Positions 42,779-50,316 of a stretch of 56,889 bases of DNA are shown here, in pieces. The notes beneath the pieces were generated by a model. That model did no database searches and was not told the DNA's origin. It saw nothing but the letters and a program-made list of their open reading frames with translations. Every line of letters begins with the position of its first letter. Position 1 is the stretch's first letter. The position numbers and the translations under genes are program-made. Origin of the DNA: CAKRZE01 sp045617585 (GTDB taxonomy: Bacteria; Bacillota; Clostridia; Oscillospirales; CAG-272); contig JAZLIW010000162.1 of the NCBI GenBank assembly GCA_045617585.1, positions 1-56,889 on the forward strand. Direction: 5' to 3'.

Positions 42779-44959
42779 TCAGGCGGACTTCTTTTTGTTT
42801 TTCAGAAGGATGAAGGTGACCGCGGCGGCAGCGAGCACGGCGACGGTACCGATCAGTACGGGAACGAGAACGGCGTTTTCCTTCGTTTCTCCGGAGGGAT
42901 CCGTATCGGAGGGATCTTCGGGTACGTCGGTGAACACGTCGGGCGTCGGCTCGTCCGCTTTTTCCGCGGACAGGATAAAGTCGTCCAGATACAGGACGCC
43001 GGATGCGCCGGAGGCGGCTTCAAAGATGAAGTCGATTCCCTTGATGCTTCTCAGCTTGAAGCGGTTGACTTTCTTGCCGTTCTGGTTCAGGTCTCTGTCC
43101 ACGTCGGCGCGGACGATCGTCCAGCCGTTCTCCTCGCCCGCCGTTTCCAGCGGGACCTCGTAAACGACGCCGTCACTGTCCGTAAACCGGAGCAGGGAAG
43201 GGACCGCCGTGCCGTCGGTCTTCATGAGGAAGCGGATCAGGCGGAAGTGGGAGTAATTGGGATCCTCGTCCGGGTAACCGGTATCGAGGACGGGGCTGAC
43301 CGTGATCTTTCCCGCACTGTCCGCGGTATAGTCCAGCTTCAGCGCCGCCTCGCCGCGCGCGGCGTTTCCGGCGTCAAAGGAGACGGTTCCCGATCCGCTC
43401 TTCCACTGGGGGACGTATTCCGCCTGCGAGCCGCTGCTGTGCCATAGCTCTGCGTCGTCGCAGTAAGTCCAGTCGTGGGGAGGATAATAGGTCACGTTCT
43501 TTTCGTCGAGCGTGCGGAACGGAACGGCGGCGAAGAGGGGCTCGCCGTTTTTCGTGCTGACAAGGTTCGACTCCATGTTCATCATCGTCCAGGCGTAGGA
43601 GACCGCGACCGGGTCTCTCACGTAAGGGCTCGTGACCTTGACCGTGTCCTTGCTTACGACCTCGGCGTGCGCGGGGACGAAGATCGTTTCCGCGGAAATG
43701 GCAAAGCCCTTCAGCTCTTTACCGTCGGCGGCAAGTCCATCACCGACGTGGTCGAAGGTGATGTACGCCGAGTTCCCACTGATCCGCAGGCTTTTGAAGA
43801 CCGGAGAGGTGGTCTCTCCGCCCGCGCCGTAGATCAGGGAAAGCGCCGAGGCAGCCATTCTCTTGCCGATCCCGAGCTTCTGCGAGGGGTGGATCGGGTT
43901 GATCGCGTGACCGGCGTCGGAGGCGTAGGTGACTGGCTGGTCGTAGATCGCGACCTGTGCCGTGACCTCGGGCGCTTCGTTGACGATCGCGTTCAGTTCG
44001 TCGGTGAACCGGGCGGGGCCGTCAAGCGCGCCGCCGTAGTAATGCGGCGCGATGTGGGAGACGATCAGCGGCATCGTGTCGCCCTCCCAACCGAAGCTGT
44101 CGCCCCAGTCGGCGCGGAGGATGCGCATCGTTTCGGAATAATAGCCCGCCGGGTCGTTCCAGTTGTTTTCGCCCTGATACCACAGCATTCCGCGCACGGT
44201 CATCCCGGCCAGTCTGCCGATGCGGATGTCGTAGATCAGACCGACCTTGAAGCGGGGATTCACGTATTCAAAGATCTCTTCGTTTTCCTCCAGCGCGTGG
44301 GGGCGGACCCACTCGTAAAGCGAGGAGCCGCCGGCGGCGGTATCGATCACGGCGACCGGAACGTCAAGCGTTTCACGGAGCTCGGACGCAAAATAGTAGC
44401 CGATCGCGGTGACGTCGGCGATCAGGGGCGTATCACCGAGCGTCCAGACCGGGTTCGGTCCGATGTCGATGAGACCGCGGAGGTAGGTGTCGCAGAACTC
44501 GGTCTCCGGGTCCAGCTTGCAGCCGTCCGCCGTCCATCCGAGCTTGTACTGCATATTCGACTGTCCCGCGGTCAGCCAGACCTCGCCGAACAGAAGGTTT
44601 TTCAGCCGGATCGTCCTCGATCCGCTGGTGACCTCCAGCTCGTAGACGTCGTAGCTGCCCTTCTGTGCGGGCAAGACCAGGGTAAAGGAGCCGTCGGAGC
44701 GCGCGGTCACGGAGCCCTCCGCGACGGGGACGTCGTCTCCCTCGACGAACAGTCCGGCGGTCACCTCTTTGCCGGGCGCCGTGGAGCCGGTCAGCCTGAC
44801 CGGCATATCGCACTGCAGCACGGCGTTGTCGGTGAAATACTCACCGAGCGTCAATACGCCCGCGGCGGAAAGGGAAAGGGCGGGACCGGTCAGCAATATG
44901 AGACAAAGCAGCGCGGTCAGAAAGCGGACCGCTTTGCTTTTTCGGCTTTTTGGGTTCAT
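42779..44959 (-). CDS. Membrane-anchored sialate O-acetylesterase-like SGNH hydrolase
   Basis: A 726-residue protein. Signal peptide (about 10-33), a beta-sandwich domain (about 35-120), then an SGNH/SASA hydrolase domain starting with LTAGQSNMQ, Ser134 as nucleophile, and GMLWYQGENNW (Gln/Glu block). Residues about 490-670 form a beta-sandwich carbohydrate-binding-like domain. The C-terminus has an acidic linker, a membrane helix (about 698-718) and a KNKKK tail, the same type of anchor as the giant Ig protein. It probably removes O-acetyl groups from a glycan outside the cell. The gene lies between the solute-binding protein and the nucleoside hydrolase. Confidence 0.88.
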   Translation of the reverse strand: MNPKSRKSKAVRFLTALLCLILLTGPALSLSAAGVLTLGEYFTDNAVLQCDMPVRLTGSTAPGKEVTAGLFVEGDDVPVAEGSVTARSDGSFTLVLPAQKGSYDVYELEVTSGSRTIRLKNLLFGEVWLTAGQSNMQYKLGWTADGCKLDPETEFCDTYLRGLIDIGPNPVWTLGDTPLIADVTAIGYYFASELRETLDVPVAVIDTAAGGSSLYEWVRPHALEENEEIFEYVNPRFKVGLIYDIRIGRLAGMTVRGMLWYQGENNWNDPAGYYSETMRILRADWGDSFGWEGDTMPLIVSHIAPHYYGGALDGPARFTDELNAIVNEAPEVTAQVAIYDQPVTYASDAGHAINPIHPSQKLGIGKRMAASALSLIYGAGGETTSPVFKSLRISGNSAYITFDHVGDGLAADGKELKGFAISAETIFVPAHAEVVSKDTVKVTSPYVRDPVAVSYAWTMMNMESNLVSTKNGEPLFAAVPFRTLDEKNVTYYPPHDWTYCDDAELWHSSGSQAEYVPQWKSGSGTVSFDAGNAARGEAALKLDYTADSAGKITVSPVLDTGYPDEDPNYSHFRLIRFLMKTDGTAVPSLLRFTDSDGVVYEVPLETAGEENGWTIVRADVDRDLNQNGKKVNRFKLRSIKGIDFIFEAASGASGVLYLDDFILSAEKADEPTPDVFTDVPEDPSDTDPSGETKENAVLVPVLIGTVAVLAAAAVTFILLKNKKKSA

Positions 44960-45020
44960 AGTCGTTCCTTTCTTCGGGCTTCCGCCTGCGGGGTACCGTC
45001 AGGGTCCGGGAGATCGGGGC

Positions 45021-46490
45021 TCACGCGCCGCGCTTTGTGTCGATCTCGTCGATCGCGTTGAGGAACGCGCCGATGTCGGTCTCGATCTTCTTTTCGGCAC
45101 TCTCGTATTTGGAGACGATGCCGTAGCCGCCGGTCGCGGTCGGGAAGGAAAGGAAGGTCGCGGGGAAGTTGCCGAACTGGCAGAGCTCACCGATATCGAC
45201 GACGCGGTGGGCGAAGATGGTGTCGAGCATATCCTGGCTTTCGTCGTCACGGGTGGACTTGGCCTTCAGCGTGATGTCGTAGTAAGCGCGCTGCAGCTCC
45301 TTGGAGCTGCCCGCCATCATTTCCATGATGTAACCGACGGTATCGACGTCGCTCTCGCAGGTGAGGATGCTGGGCAGACCGGTGTTGTACTGGGAGATCA
45401 TGCCGATGTAGTGCTCCTGCGTTTCGTCGTTCTTCGGGGTCGGAAGGACGCCGAAGTCGATGTTTTCGTCGGCACGGAGGGAGACGACGCCGTCCAGACG
45501 GGTCCAGTAGAAGAGACCGTTGCCGGCGCGGAACGCCGCGTTCAGCGGAACGCCGTCGACGTGGGCGTTGGCGAAGGAGGGCTCGTACATGATATCAAGG
45601 ATGCGGGTGATGAGGTCGATGTTGTCCTCGGTGTTGAAGTCGTAGGTGGGGAGGTCGAACTTATCCTTGACGGTGAAGTGACCGCCGCCGCCGTAGAAGG
45701 AGCTGAGGAAAACGTCGTTCTGACCGAGGTAGCCGAGGACGTCGACGTTGGGGTCGAGTTTGCCGTCGCCGTCACGGTCGCCGTCGAAGGAGGTCATGGA
45801 TTCATGGAGCGCGTCGAGCGTCCAATCGCCCTCTCTGACGAGCGTGTAAAAATCGGGCATATCGTAGTTGCGCGCAAGCTGCTTGTTGAAGAGGACACCG
45901 TCGGTCGCGTGCTTGTCGCTGATGTTGATGTCGCACGCCTCGAGAAAGAGGTGATCGGCGATCGAAAGCTGCTCACGGAGGCTTTGATCCCAATAAGGCT
46001 TGTCAAGGTTGATATTGGGGATATCGTAATTGTAGTCGAGGAAGGAGCCCTCCAGCAGAACGCCGGAGACGTCGTACAGACGGACGTAGTAGAGGTCGTA
46101 GAAGTCGTCGTTCGAGCGGATCGCCTCACGGACGACCTGATTGATCTCGTCCTGCGGGACCTCTTCAAACTCGAAAACGATATCGAGAGATTCGGCAAGG
46201 CGGGTGTTGCGGGTGAAGACCGCGTCGTTGATCGGCTCCGCGTTCGTTTCCTCCGCGTAGAGGTCGACGCTGTGCATATTCCACTTGGCAAGATACCAGC
46301 AGACCATGCCGAAGGTGTAGCCGTCAAAGGTTTTCGGGGGAAGGTCGGGGAGGGAATCGTCTTTTTCGGTTTCGCTGCCCGTCGGAGGAAGGGTATCCGA
46401 CGGCTGCCCGCCCGTTTCCGTGCAGGCGGCAAGCGCGCCGAGGACGGTCAGGAGGGCAAGGAGGAGCGCGGTGAGTTTCAGCTTTTTCAT
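45021..46490 (-). CDS. Extracellular solute-binding lipoprotein
   Basis: A 489-residue lipoprotein, lipobox ALAAC (Cys23), followed by a TGGQPSDTLPPTGSE linker and a two-lobed binding protein of the ABC importer type (family 1-like). Aromatic-rich patches (YGGGGHF, NGLFYWTRLDG) suit a carbohydrate ligand. No permease or ATPase gene is present alongside, except for the truncated ATPase fragment at 46604-46996, so it must pair with a transporter elsewhere or work as a binding protein only. AAAGGAA precedes the ATG; the promoter is at 46611-46639. Confidence 0.85.
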   Translation of the reverse strand: MKKLKLTALLLALLTVLGALAACTETGGQPSDTLPPTGSETEKDDSLPDLPPKTFDGYTFGMVCWYLAKWNMHSVDLYAEETNAEPINDAVFTRNTRLAESLDIVFEFEEVPQDEINQVVREAIRSNDDFYDLYYVRLYDVSGVLLEGSFLDYNYDIPNINLDKPYWDQSLREQLSIADHLFLEACDINISDKHATDGVLFNKQLARNYDMPDFYTLVREGDWTLDALHESMTSFDGDRDGDGKLDPNVDVLGYLGQNDVFLSSFYGGGGHFTVKDKFDLPTYDFNTEDNIDLITRILDIMYEPSFANAHVDGVPLNAAFRAGNGLFYWTRLDGVVSLRADENIDFGVLPTPKNDETQEHYIGMISQYNTGLPSILTCESDVDTVGYIMEMMAGSSKELQRAYYDITLKAKSTRDDESQDMLDTIFAHRVVDIGELCQFGNFPATFLSFPTATGGYGIVSKYESAEKKIETDIGAFLNAIDEIDTKRGA

Positions 46491-46603
46491 GGTGTGTTCC
46501 TTTCTTTTAGGAGGATATGAACGAATTATCCGTTTTTCGTGAAAGGACGCAGGCGGGAGAAGGGCGTTATCAAATCGATTGTTTCTGTCTTTTTCCGCTG
46601 CGT

Positions 46604-46996
46604 TTATCTCATTATAGCATCTTTATCGGAATTACGCAAGACTGCCGGGAAAATAATACTCGATATTCCATCCCGATATTTCATTGCGCGGAAGCCCGGA
46701 AACGGGGGCTGCCGGGCCGGATCCGGTCCGCCGCCGATATCGCTCCTGCGGTAATCGGTCAGTTCCAGCCTTCCGAGCCCCGTGATCTCCTTCCCGTCGA
46801 TCAAGACCTTCCCGGAGGTGGTGCGGTCCATACCGCCGAGGACATTGAGGCAGGTGGTTTTGCCCGCGCCGCTCGGCCCCAGGATGCAGACGAGCTCCCC
46901 TTTCCCGATCGAAAAGGACGTGCCGTCGAGCGCGCGGATCTCTACCTCTCCCATCCGGTAGGTCTTGCACACGTGATCAAATTCTATATACGCCAT
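46604..46996 (-). pseudogene. Truncated ABC transporter ATPase (LolD/MacB type)
   Basis: The frame starts normally with a Walker A (LGPSGAGKTTCLNVLGG, about 38-54) and continues through TSGKVLIDG, DYRRSDIG, but then departs from the family (GGPDPARQPPFPG) and ends at 130 residues. The Q-loop, signature motif, Walker B and H-loop are all missing, so it cannot be a working ATPase. A normal LolD-type protein is about 225 residues. The non-homologous tail overlaps the promoter of the solute-binding gene. This looks like a deletion junction that joined a transporter remnant to the sugar operon. Confidence 0.8.
46611..46639 (-). promoter_or_regulatory. Promoter of the solute-binding protein operon
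   Basis: On the minus strand TTGCGT (46639-46634), 17 bases, TATAAT (46616-46611). It lies within the non-homologous tail of the truncated ATPase, and gives a leader of about 115 nt. Confidence 0.7.
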
Positions 46997-47109
46997 CTTT
47001 TTTCTCCCGCCGTTTTTCTTTTCCTTATATTATAGCACGGACCTGTGGAAAAAGCCCCCTTGTACGGAATTGCCGTGCGGAAGAAGGATTTTTTCATAGC
47101 CGTGTCTTC

Positions 47110-47138
47110 TTGACTTTTTCTTCCGATTATTGTATGAT
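47110..47138 (+). promoter_or_regulatory. Promoter of the 47169-48447 gene pair
   Basis: TTGACT, 17 bases, TATGAT. The predicted start near 47145 lies downstream of the ATG-like codon at 47130, which supports the later GTG 47169 as the translation start. Confidence 0.75.
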
Positions 47139-47168
47139 GAAGAAAAGAGAAACGCGGAGGATACGGAC

Positions 47169-47768
47169 GTGAAAAAGAAACTGATCCTCGTTGCCGCACC
47201 GCCCGCGAGCGGGAAGAACGCGGTGACCGGAAGGCTCGCGCAGGCGCTCGGGCACGCGGCGGTCTTCGATAAAGACGATCTCTGCCCGCTCGTCAGCCGT
47301 GCCTTCGACCTGACCGGGAACGAGCGGGACATGGACGGTATCTTCTACCGGGAGAAGCTCCGGGACGCCGAATACGGCACGCTCTTCCGCCTCGCGCTTT
47401 CGGCGCTGGCGTTTGAAGAGAACGTGATCGTCAACGCGCCGCTCGGAAAAGAGATCCGGGACGAAACGTTTATGGCGGGGCTGAAAAAGGACGCAGCGGA
47501 AAAAGGCGCCGCGCTGTACGTCGTGTGGCTGCTTTCCTCCCCCGCGCTCTGCCGGGAACGGATGGCAAAGCGAGGTGCGGAACGGGACAGAAAAAAACTG
47601 GCGGACTTTGAAAGCTACGCGAAAACCGTGCGGTACGATCCGCCCTTTGCGCTTGCGGAGGCGGGAGCCGTCGACCGGCTGATTCTGTTCGATACGGCGT
47701 CGCCCGAGGCGTCCGAGCGCTCCCTGCGGAATACTCTTACTATTATTATGAAAGAAACCGGTGAATGA
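47169..47768 (+). CDS. P-loop ATPase/kinase-like protein
   Basis: A 199-residue protein with an N-terminal P-loop, VAAPPASGKNAVTGRLA (about 8-24), then HAAVFDKDDL, a second acidic region after a short strand, and LLSSPALCRERMAKRG, an Arg-rich lid as in small nucleoside or shikimate-type kinases. Its family is AAA/zeta-like small kinase; the substrate is unknown. The GTG start at 47169 follows GCGGAGG (47154-47160). It overlaps the aldolase gene by a few bases, so the two are likely coupled; a sugar-acid kinase partner is possible but unproven. Confidence 0.75.
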   Translation: MKKKLILVAAPPASGKNAVTGRLAQALGHAAVFDKDDLCPLVSRAFDLTGNERDMDGIFYREKLRDAEYGTLFRLALSALAFEENVIVNAPLGKEIRDETFMAGLKKDAAEKGAALYVVWLLSSPALCRERMAKRGAERDRKKLADFESYAKTVRYDPPFALAEAGAVDRLILFDTASPEASERSLRNTLTIIMKETGE

Positions 47769-48447
47769 TATGGCAAACCGTGAAGCGGTCATCAAAGAGA
47801 TCAAAGAAAAGAAGATCATCGTCATTATCCGCGGCCTTGACCCGGAAACGCTGAAAAAAGCGGTCGGCGCGATGATCGACGGAGGGATCGGGCTCGTGGA
47901 GCTGCCCTTCGACCAGAGCGGAAGGACGTCCGACGCGGAGACGGCGGAGAATATCCGGATGCTGAAAAACGCGTTCCCGGGCAGACTGTGCGTCGGCGCG
48001 GGAACGGTGCTGACGACCGGGGAGGTCGAACGCGCGGCGGAGGCGGGCGCGGAATATATCGTTTCGCCCGATACTTTCGAGCCCGTGATCCGCAGAACGC
48101 GCGAGCTGGAGCTCGTTTCGATCCCCGGCGCTTTCACGCCCACCGAGGCGACGAACGCACACCGCATGGGAGCCGATTTCGTCAAGCTTTTCCCCAATTC
48201 CGAGATCAGGCCGGGCTATCTCCGCGCGCTCGTCACGCCGCTTTCCCATATCCGCTTCCTCGCTGTCGGCGGGGTGACCCTCGACACGGTCCGCCCTCTT
48301 CTTGACGCCGGCGCGCGCGGCTTCGGTATCGCGTCCGCGATCGCGGACAAAAAAAGGATCGCGGCAGGCGATTTTGCCGGGATCACCGCGATCTCACGGA
48401 AATTCGTCGAAGCCGTAAACGAAAAGAAAAAGCCCGTTTCCGTCTGA
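47761..48447 (+). CDS. eda: KDPG/KHG aldolase family protein
   Basis: A 228-residue class I aldolase of the Entner-Doudoroff/hexuronate type, which splits 2-keto-3-deoxy-6-phosphogluconate or a related compound. The catalytic Glu47 is in GLVELPFD, Thr lies in GAGTVLT and the Schiff-base Lys142 in DFVKLFPN. The protein is full length. GTG 47761 is a possible start, ATG 47770 an alternative; the coding region overlaps the stop of the ATPase gene. It is followed by a strong terminator. No dedicated dehydratase or kinase gene is visible, so the pathway is open. Confidence 0.92.
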   Translation: MNDMANREAVIKEIKEKKIIVIIRGLDPETLKKAVGAMIDGGIGLVELPFDQSGRTSDAETAENIRMLKNAFPGRLCVGAGTVLTTGEVERAAEAGAEYIVSPDTFEPVIRRTRELELVSIPGAFTPTEATNAHRMGADFVKLFPNSEIRPGYLRALVTPLSHIRFLAVGGVTLDTVRPLLDAGARGFGIASAIADKKRIAAGDFAGITAISRKFVEAVNEKKKPVSV

Positions 48448-48476
48448 TGCCGGAAAAAGGCGGTCCATCCGACCGA

Positions 48477-48518
48477 AAAAACGCGGTCGTCCCGCAAAGA
48501 GACGACCGCGCTTTTTGT
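48477..48518. terminator. Bidirectional terminator between convergent genes
   Basis: GCGGTCGTC pairs with GACGACCGC (48483-48491 with 48501-48509), followed by CTTTTTG and preceded by AAAAAACGC. It separates the aldolase gene and the leftward acetyltransferase. Confidence 0.9.
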
Positions 48519-48543
48519 TTCCGGCAAAGCCGGAGATATTCGT

Positions 48544-49170
48544 TCAGAATAACTGACCCGGGAGGCGGAGCTTCATTTTGGGCGGGAAGTTCCTGTCAAA
48601 CGCTTCCACGTCGGAATCGTCGACGTAATAACTCTGCGGCGTCTGATAAACGCCGGTGATGCCGTCCAGATAGCCGGGGATCAGCTCTTTACAGAGAAAG
48701 AAGGACGCGTCCGCGCCTTCGGGGAGATCGTGGTACCGGATGCCGAACTTCGACGCGTAGTCGAAGCCGCTTTTGCCGTAGAAACCGATGTTCCCCTCAA
48801 ACAGGACCGCGCCGAACCCGAGTGCCGCCGCTCTGTGCAGCGACTCGTCGAGGAGCTGCTTGCCGTATCCCCTGCGCTTCAGCGCGGGCGTGATGCAGAT
48901 CGGCCCCATCGTTAAGATCGGGATCACTCTTCCGTCGTCCGCCTCGATGACGGTCCGCACGAAAACGTTCTGACCGATCAGCTCGCCGTCCCGCTCCATG
49001 ACGAGGTCCAGTTCTTTCACGAACGCGGGATCGTCACGCAGGATGCGGAGCACGAGGTGCTCGCTGCAGCCCGGACGGTACACGTTCCAGAACGATTCTC
49101 TGACGAGGTTTTCGACCTCTTCGTATTCTTCCTCTTTTTCCAAACGAATGGTTACGTCATTTTTATTCAT
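48544..49170 (-). CDS. GNAT-family N-acetyltransferase
   Basis: A 208-residue acyl-CoA transferase. The acetyl-CoA binding motif appears as PALKRRGYGKQLL (about 94-106), preceded by MGPICITP and followed by GFGAVLFEGNIGFYGKSGF, a classical GNAT A/B motif. The C-terminal part (YVDDSDVEAFDRNFPPK) is shared by a clostridial subfamily. The substrate is unknown. Its leader is unusually long (about 300 nt from the promoter at 49483-49511) and full of hairpins, so expression may be controlled after initiation. Confidence 0.85.
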   Translation of the reverse strand: MNKNDVTIRLEKEEEYEEVENLVRESFWNVYRPGCSEHLVLRILRDDPAFVKELDLVMERDGELIGQNVFVRTVIEADDGRVIPILTMGPICITPALKRRGYGKQLLDESLHRAAALGFGAVLFEGNIGFYGKSGFDYASKFGIRYHDLPEGADASFFLCKELIPGYLDGITGVYQTPQSYYVDDSDVEAFDRNFPPKMKLRLPGQLF

Positions 49171-49182
49171 ATTTTTAACCGT

Positions 49183-49303
49183 AGCTTTCGCGCAGCGAAA
49201 GCTTCCTTTCTTCGGAATTGTGGGTGGTTTTGCGAAGCAAAATCATTGCCGAATGGCAATGAAAACCACAAAACGGTAAGTTTGAAAACTTGTTTTCAAA
49301 CTT
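49183..49303 (-). promoter_or_regulatory. Hairpin-rich leader of the acetyltransferase gene
   Basis: Four perfect short hairpins occur in 120 bases: AGCTTTCGC/GCGAAAGCT (49183-49203), TTTTGC/GCAAAA (49228-49242), CATTGCC/GGCAATG (49244-49261) and AAGTTTGAAAA/TTTTCAAACTT (49278-49303). An outer GTGGTTTT/AAAACCAC pair (49224-49231 with 49262-49269) could enclose two of them and would compete with the TTTTGC hairpin. A further stem CGGGAGGTC/GACCTCCCG lies at 49341-49373. I cannot match a known riboswitch. Confidence 0.55.
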
Positions 49304-49482
49304 AAACCTCCTGAAAATTGTTGACGTCAATTGCATTACGCGGGAGGTCCTGACGATCGCGGCAGACCTCCCGGTCAGCCGACAATCTCCGGTGCGTCGT
49401 ACTTTTTCAAAAAGCACTCTCCTGAAAGGATGAATTCACCCGCTCGGTGCGGCTGTGCCGCCGGAAAACGGGCGTTATCTGT

Positions 49483-49511
49483 ATGATATCATAAGATTGT
49501 GAATAATTCAA
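49483..49511 (-). promoter_or_regulatory. Promoter of the acetyltransferase leader
   Basis: On the minus strand TTGAAT (49511-49506), 17 bases, TATCAT (49488-49483). The predicted start is near 49476, more than 300 nt from the ATG at 49170. Confidence 0.65.
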
Positions 49512-49529
49512 CGCGGGGGAACGCGGCGC

Positions 49530-50282
49530 TTATTTTTTCCACCGCTTCAGCGTCGGGAACAGTTTTTCGCAATACGCTTTCATTTCTTCGTTCGTCATAC
49601 CGGCCTGCGCGCCGAACCGGCTGCACATATCGATATATTCCTCCATCGACACCTTGTCGGTGAATTCACCGTTCGCATAGCAGTATCTGCAATAATCTTC
49701 GTTGGGCTTGCCGTCCGCGTCCGTTCCGTAAAGGTCCTCCGTTTCCATCGGCATCCCGCAGCTCTGGCAGATCTTCAGGTCGGCCTTTTTCGTGATCGGG
49801 ACCCATATCCCGCATTCATAATCCGGCGACTGCGGATTTCCGGCGGAATAGAACTCGAGGGTCGACGGGGCGATCTCATACAGTTTTCCGACGCCCGGCG
49901 CCCATTCGTTCCACACCTGCGTGTTGAGCGTCTGCAGGGAACCCGGGAGCGGACCCTTTGCCGTAAAGATCGCCCAGTCGCTTTCCGGGAAGGTGAAAAG
50001 CTCAAGTCCCCCGGGCACGTCTCCGCCCCCGAACGGTCCGGCGATCCAATACGAAAAACCGGTTTCGTTTTCGGCACAGACGGCGTACGTTCCGATGCCG
50101 TTTTCAAGGATCGCCGCCTCGACCGGCGTTTCGGGCTTCATGGTCGCCCAAAGACGGGCGTATTTTTCGTTATACTCTCTGTCCCAGAATTCCGGGCACT
50201 TCCGATACCCCTCGTCCGGCGCGATCTCGGTGTGGAATCCGATCAGTGTCAGCGCACTCTTGTGTTCGTAGGTCACGTTCAT
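49530..50282 (-). CDS. GyrI-like effector-binding domain fused to a zinc ribbon
   Basis: A 250-residue protein. Residues 1-155 match the GyrI/AraC effector-binding small-molecule domain (LTLIGFHTE at the start; YWIAGPF; WAIFTAKG; LYEIAP). Residues about 168-210 hold a zinc ribbon: CQSCGMPM and YCRYCYANGEF. A tail (YIDMCSRFGAQAGMTNEEMKAYCEKLFPTLKRWKK) follows, as in the known zinc-ribbon family. It probably binds a cationic or hydrophobic ligand. No DNA-binding HTH is present, so it is not a complete AraC regulator. It is the last gene of the small minus-strand operon. Confidence 0.85.
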   Translation of the reverse strand: MNVTYEHKSALTLIGFHTEIAPDEGYRKCPEFWDREYNEKYARLWATMKPETPVEAAILENGIGTYAVCAENETGFSYWIAGPFGGGDVPGGLELFTFPESDWAIFTAKGPLPGSLQTLNTQVWNEWAPGVGKLYEIAPSTLEFYSAGNPQSPDYECGIWVPITKKADLKICQSCGMPMETEDLYGTDADGKPNEDYCRYCYANGEFTDKVSMEEYIDMCSRFGAQAGMTNEEMKAYCEKLFPTLKRWKK

Positions 50283-50316
50283 TCCGTTTCTCCTTTTCGG
50301 TCGTAAATTTCGTTTT

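Noticed and set aside
43475..46520. Long plus-strand open frames opposite the esterase and solute-binding genes
   Set aside because: These are also shadow frames of GC-rich genes, without ribosome sites or domains; the minus-strand products have signal peptides and catalytic motifs.
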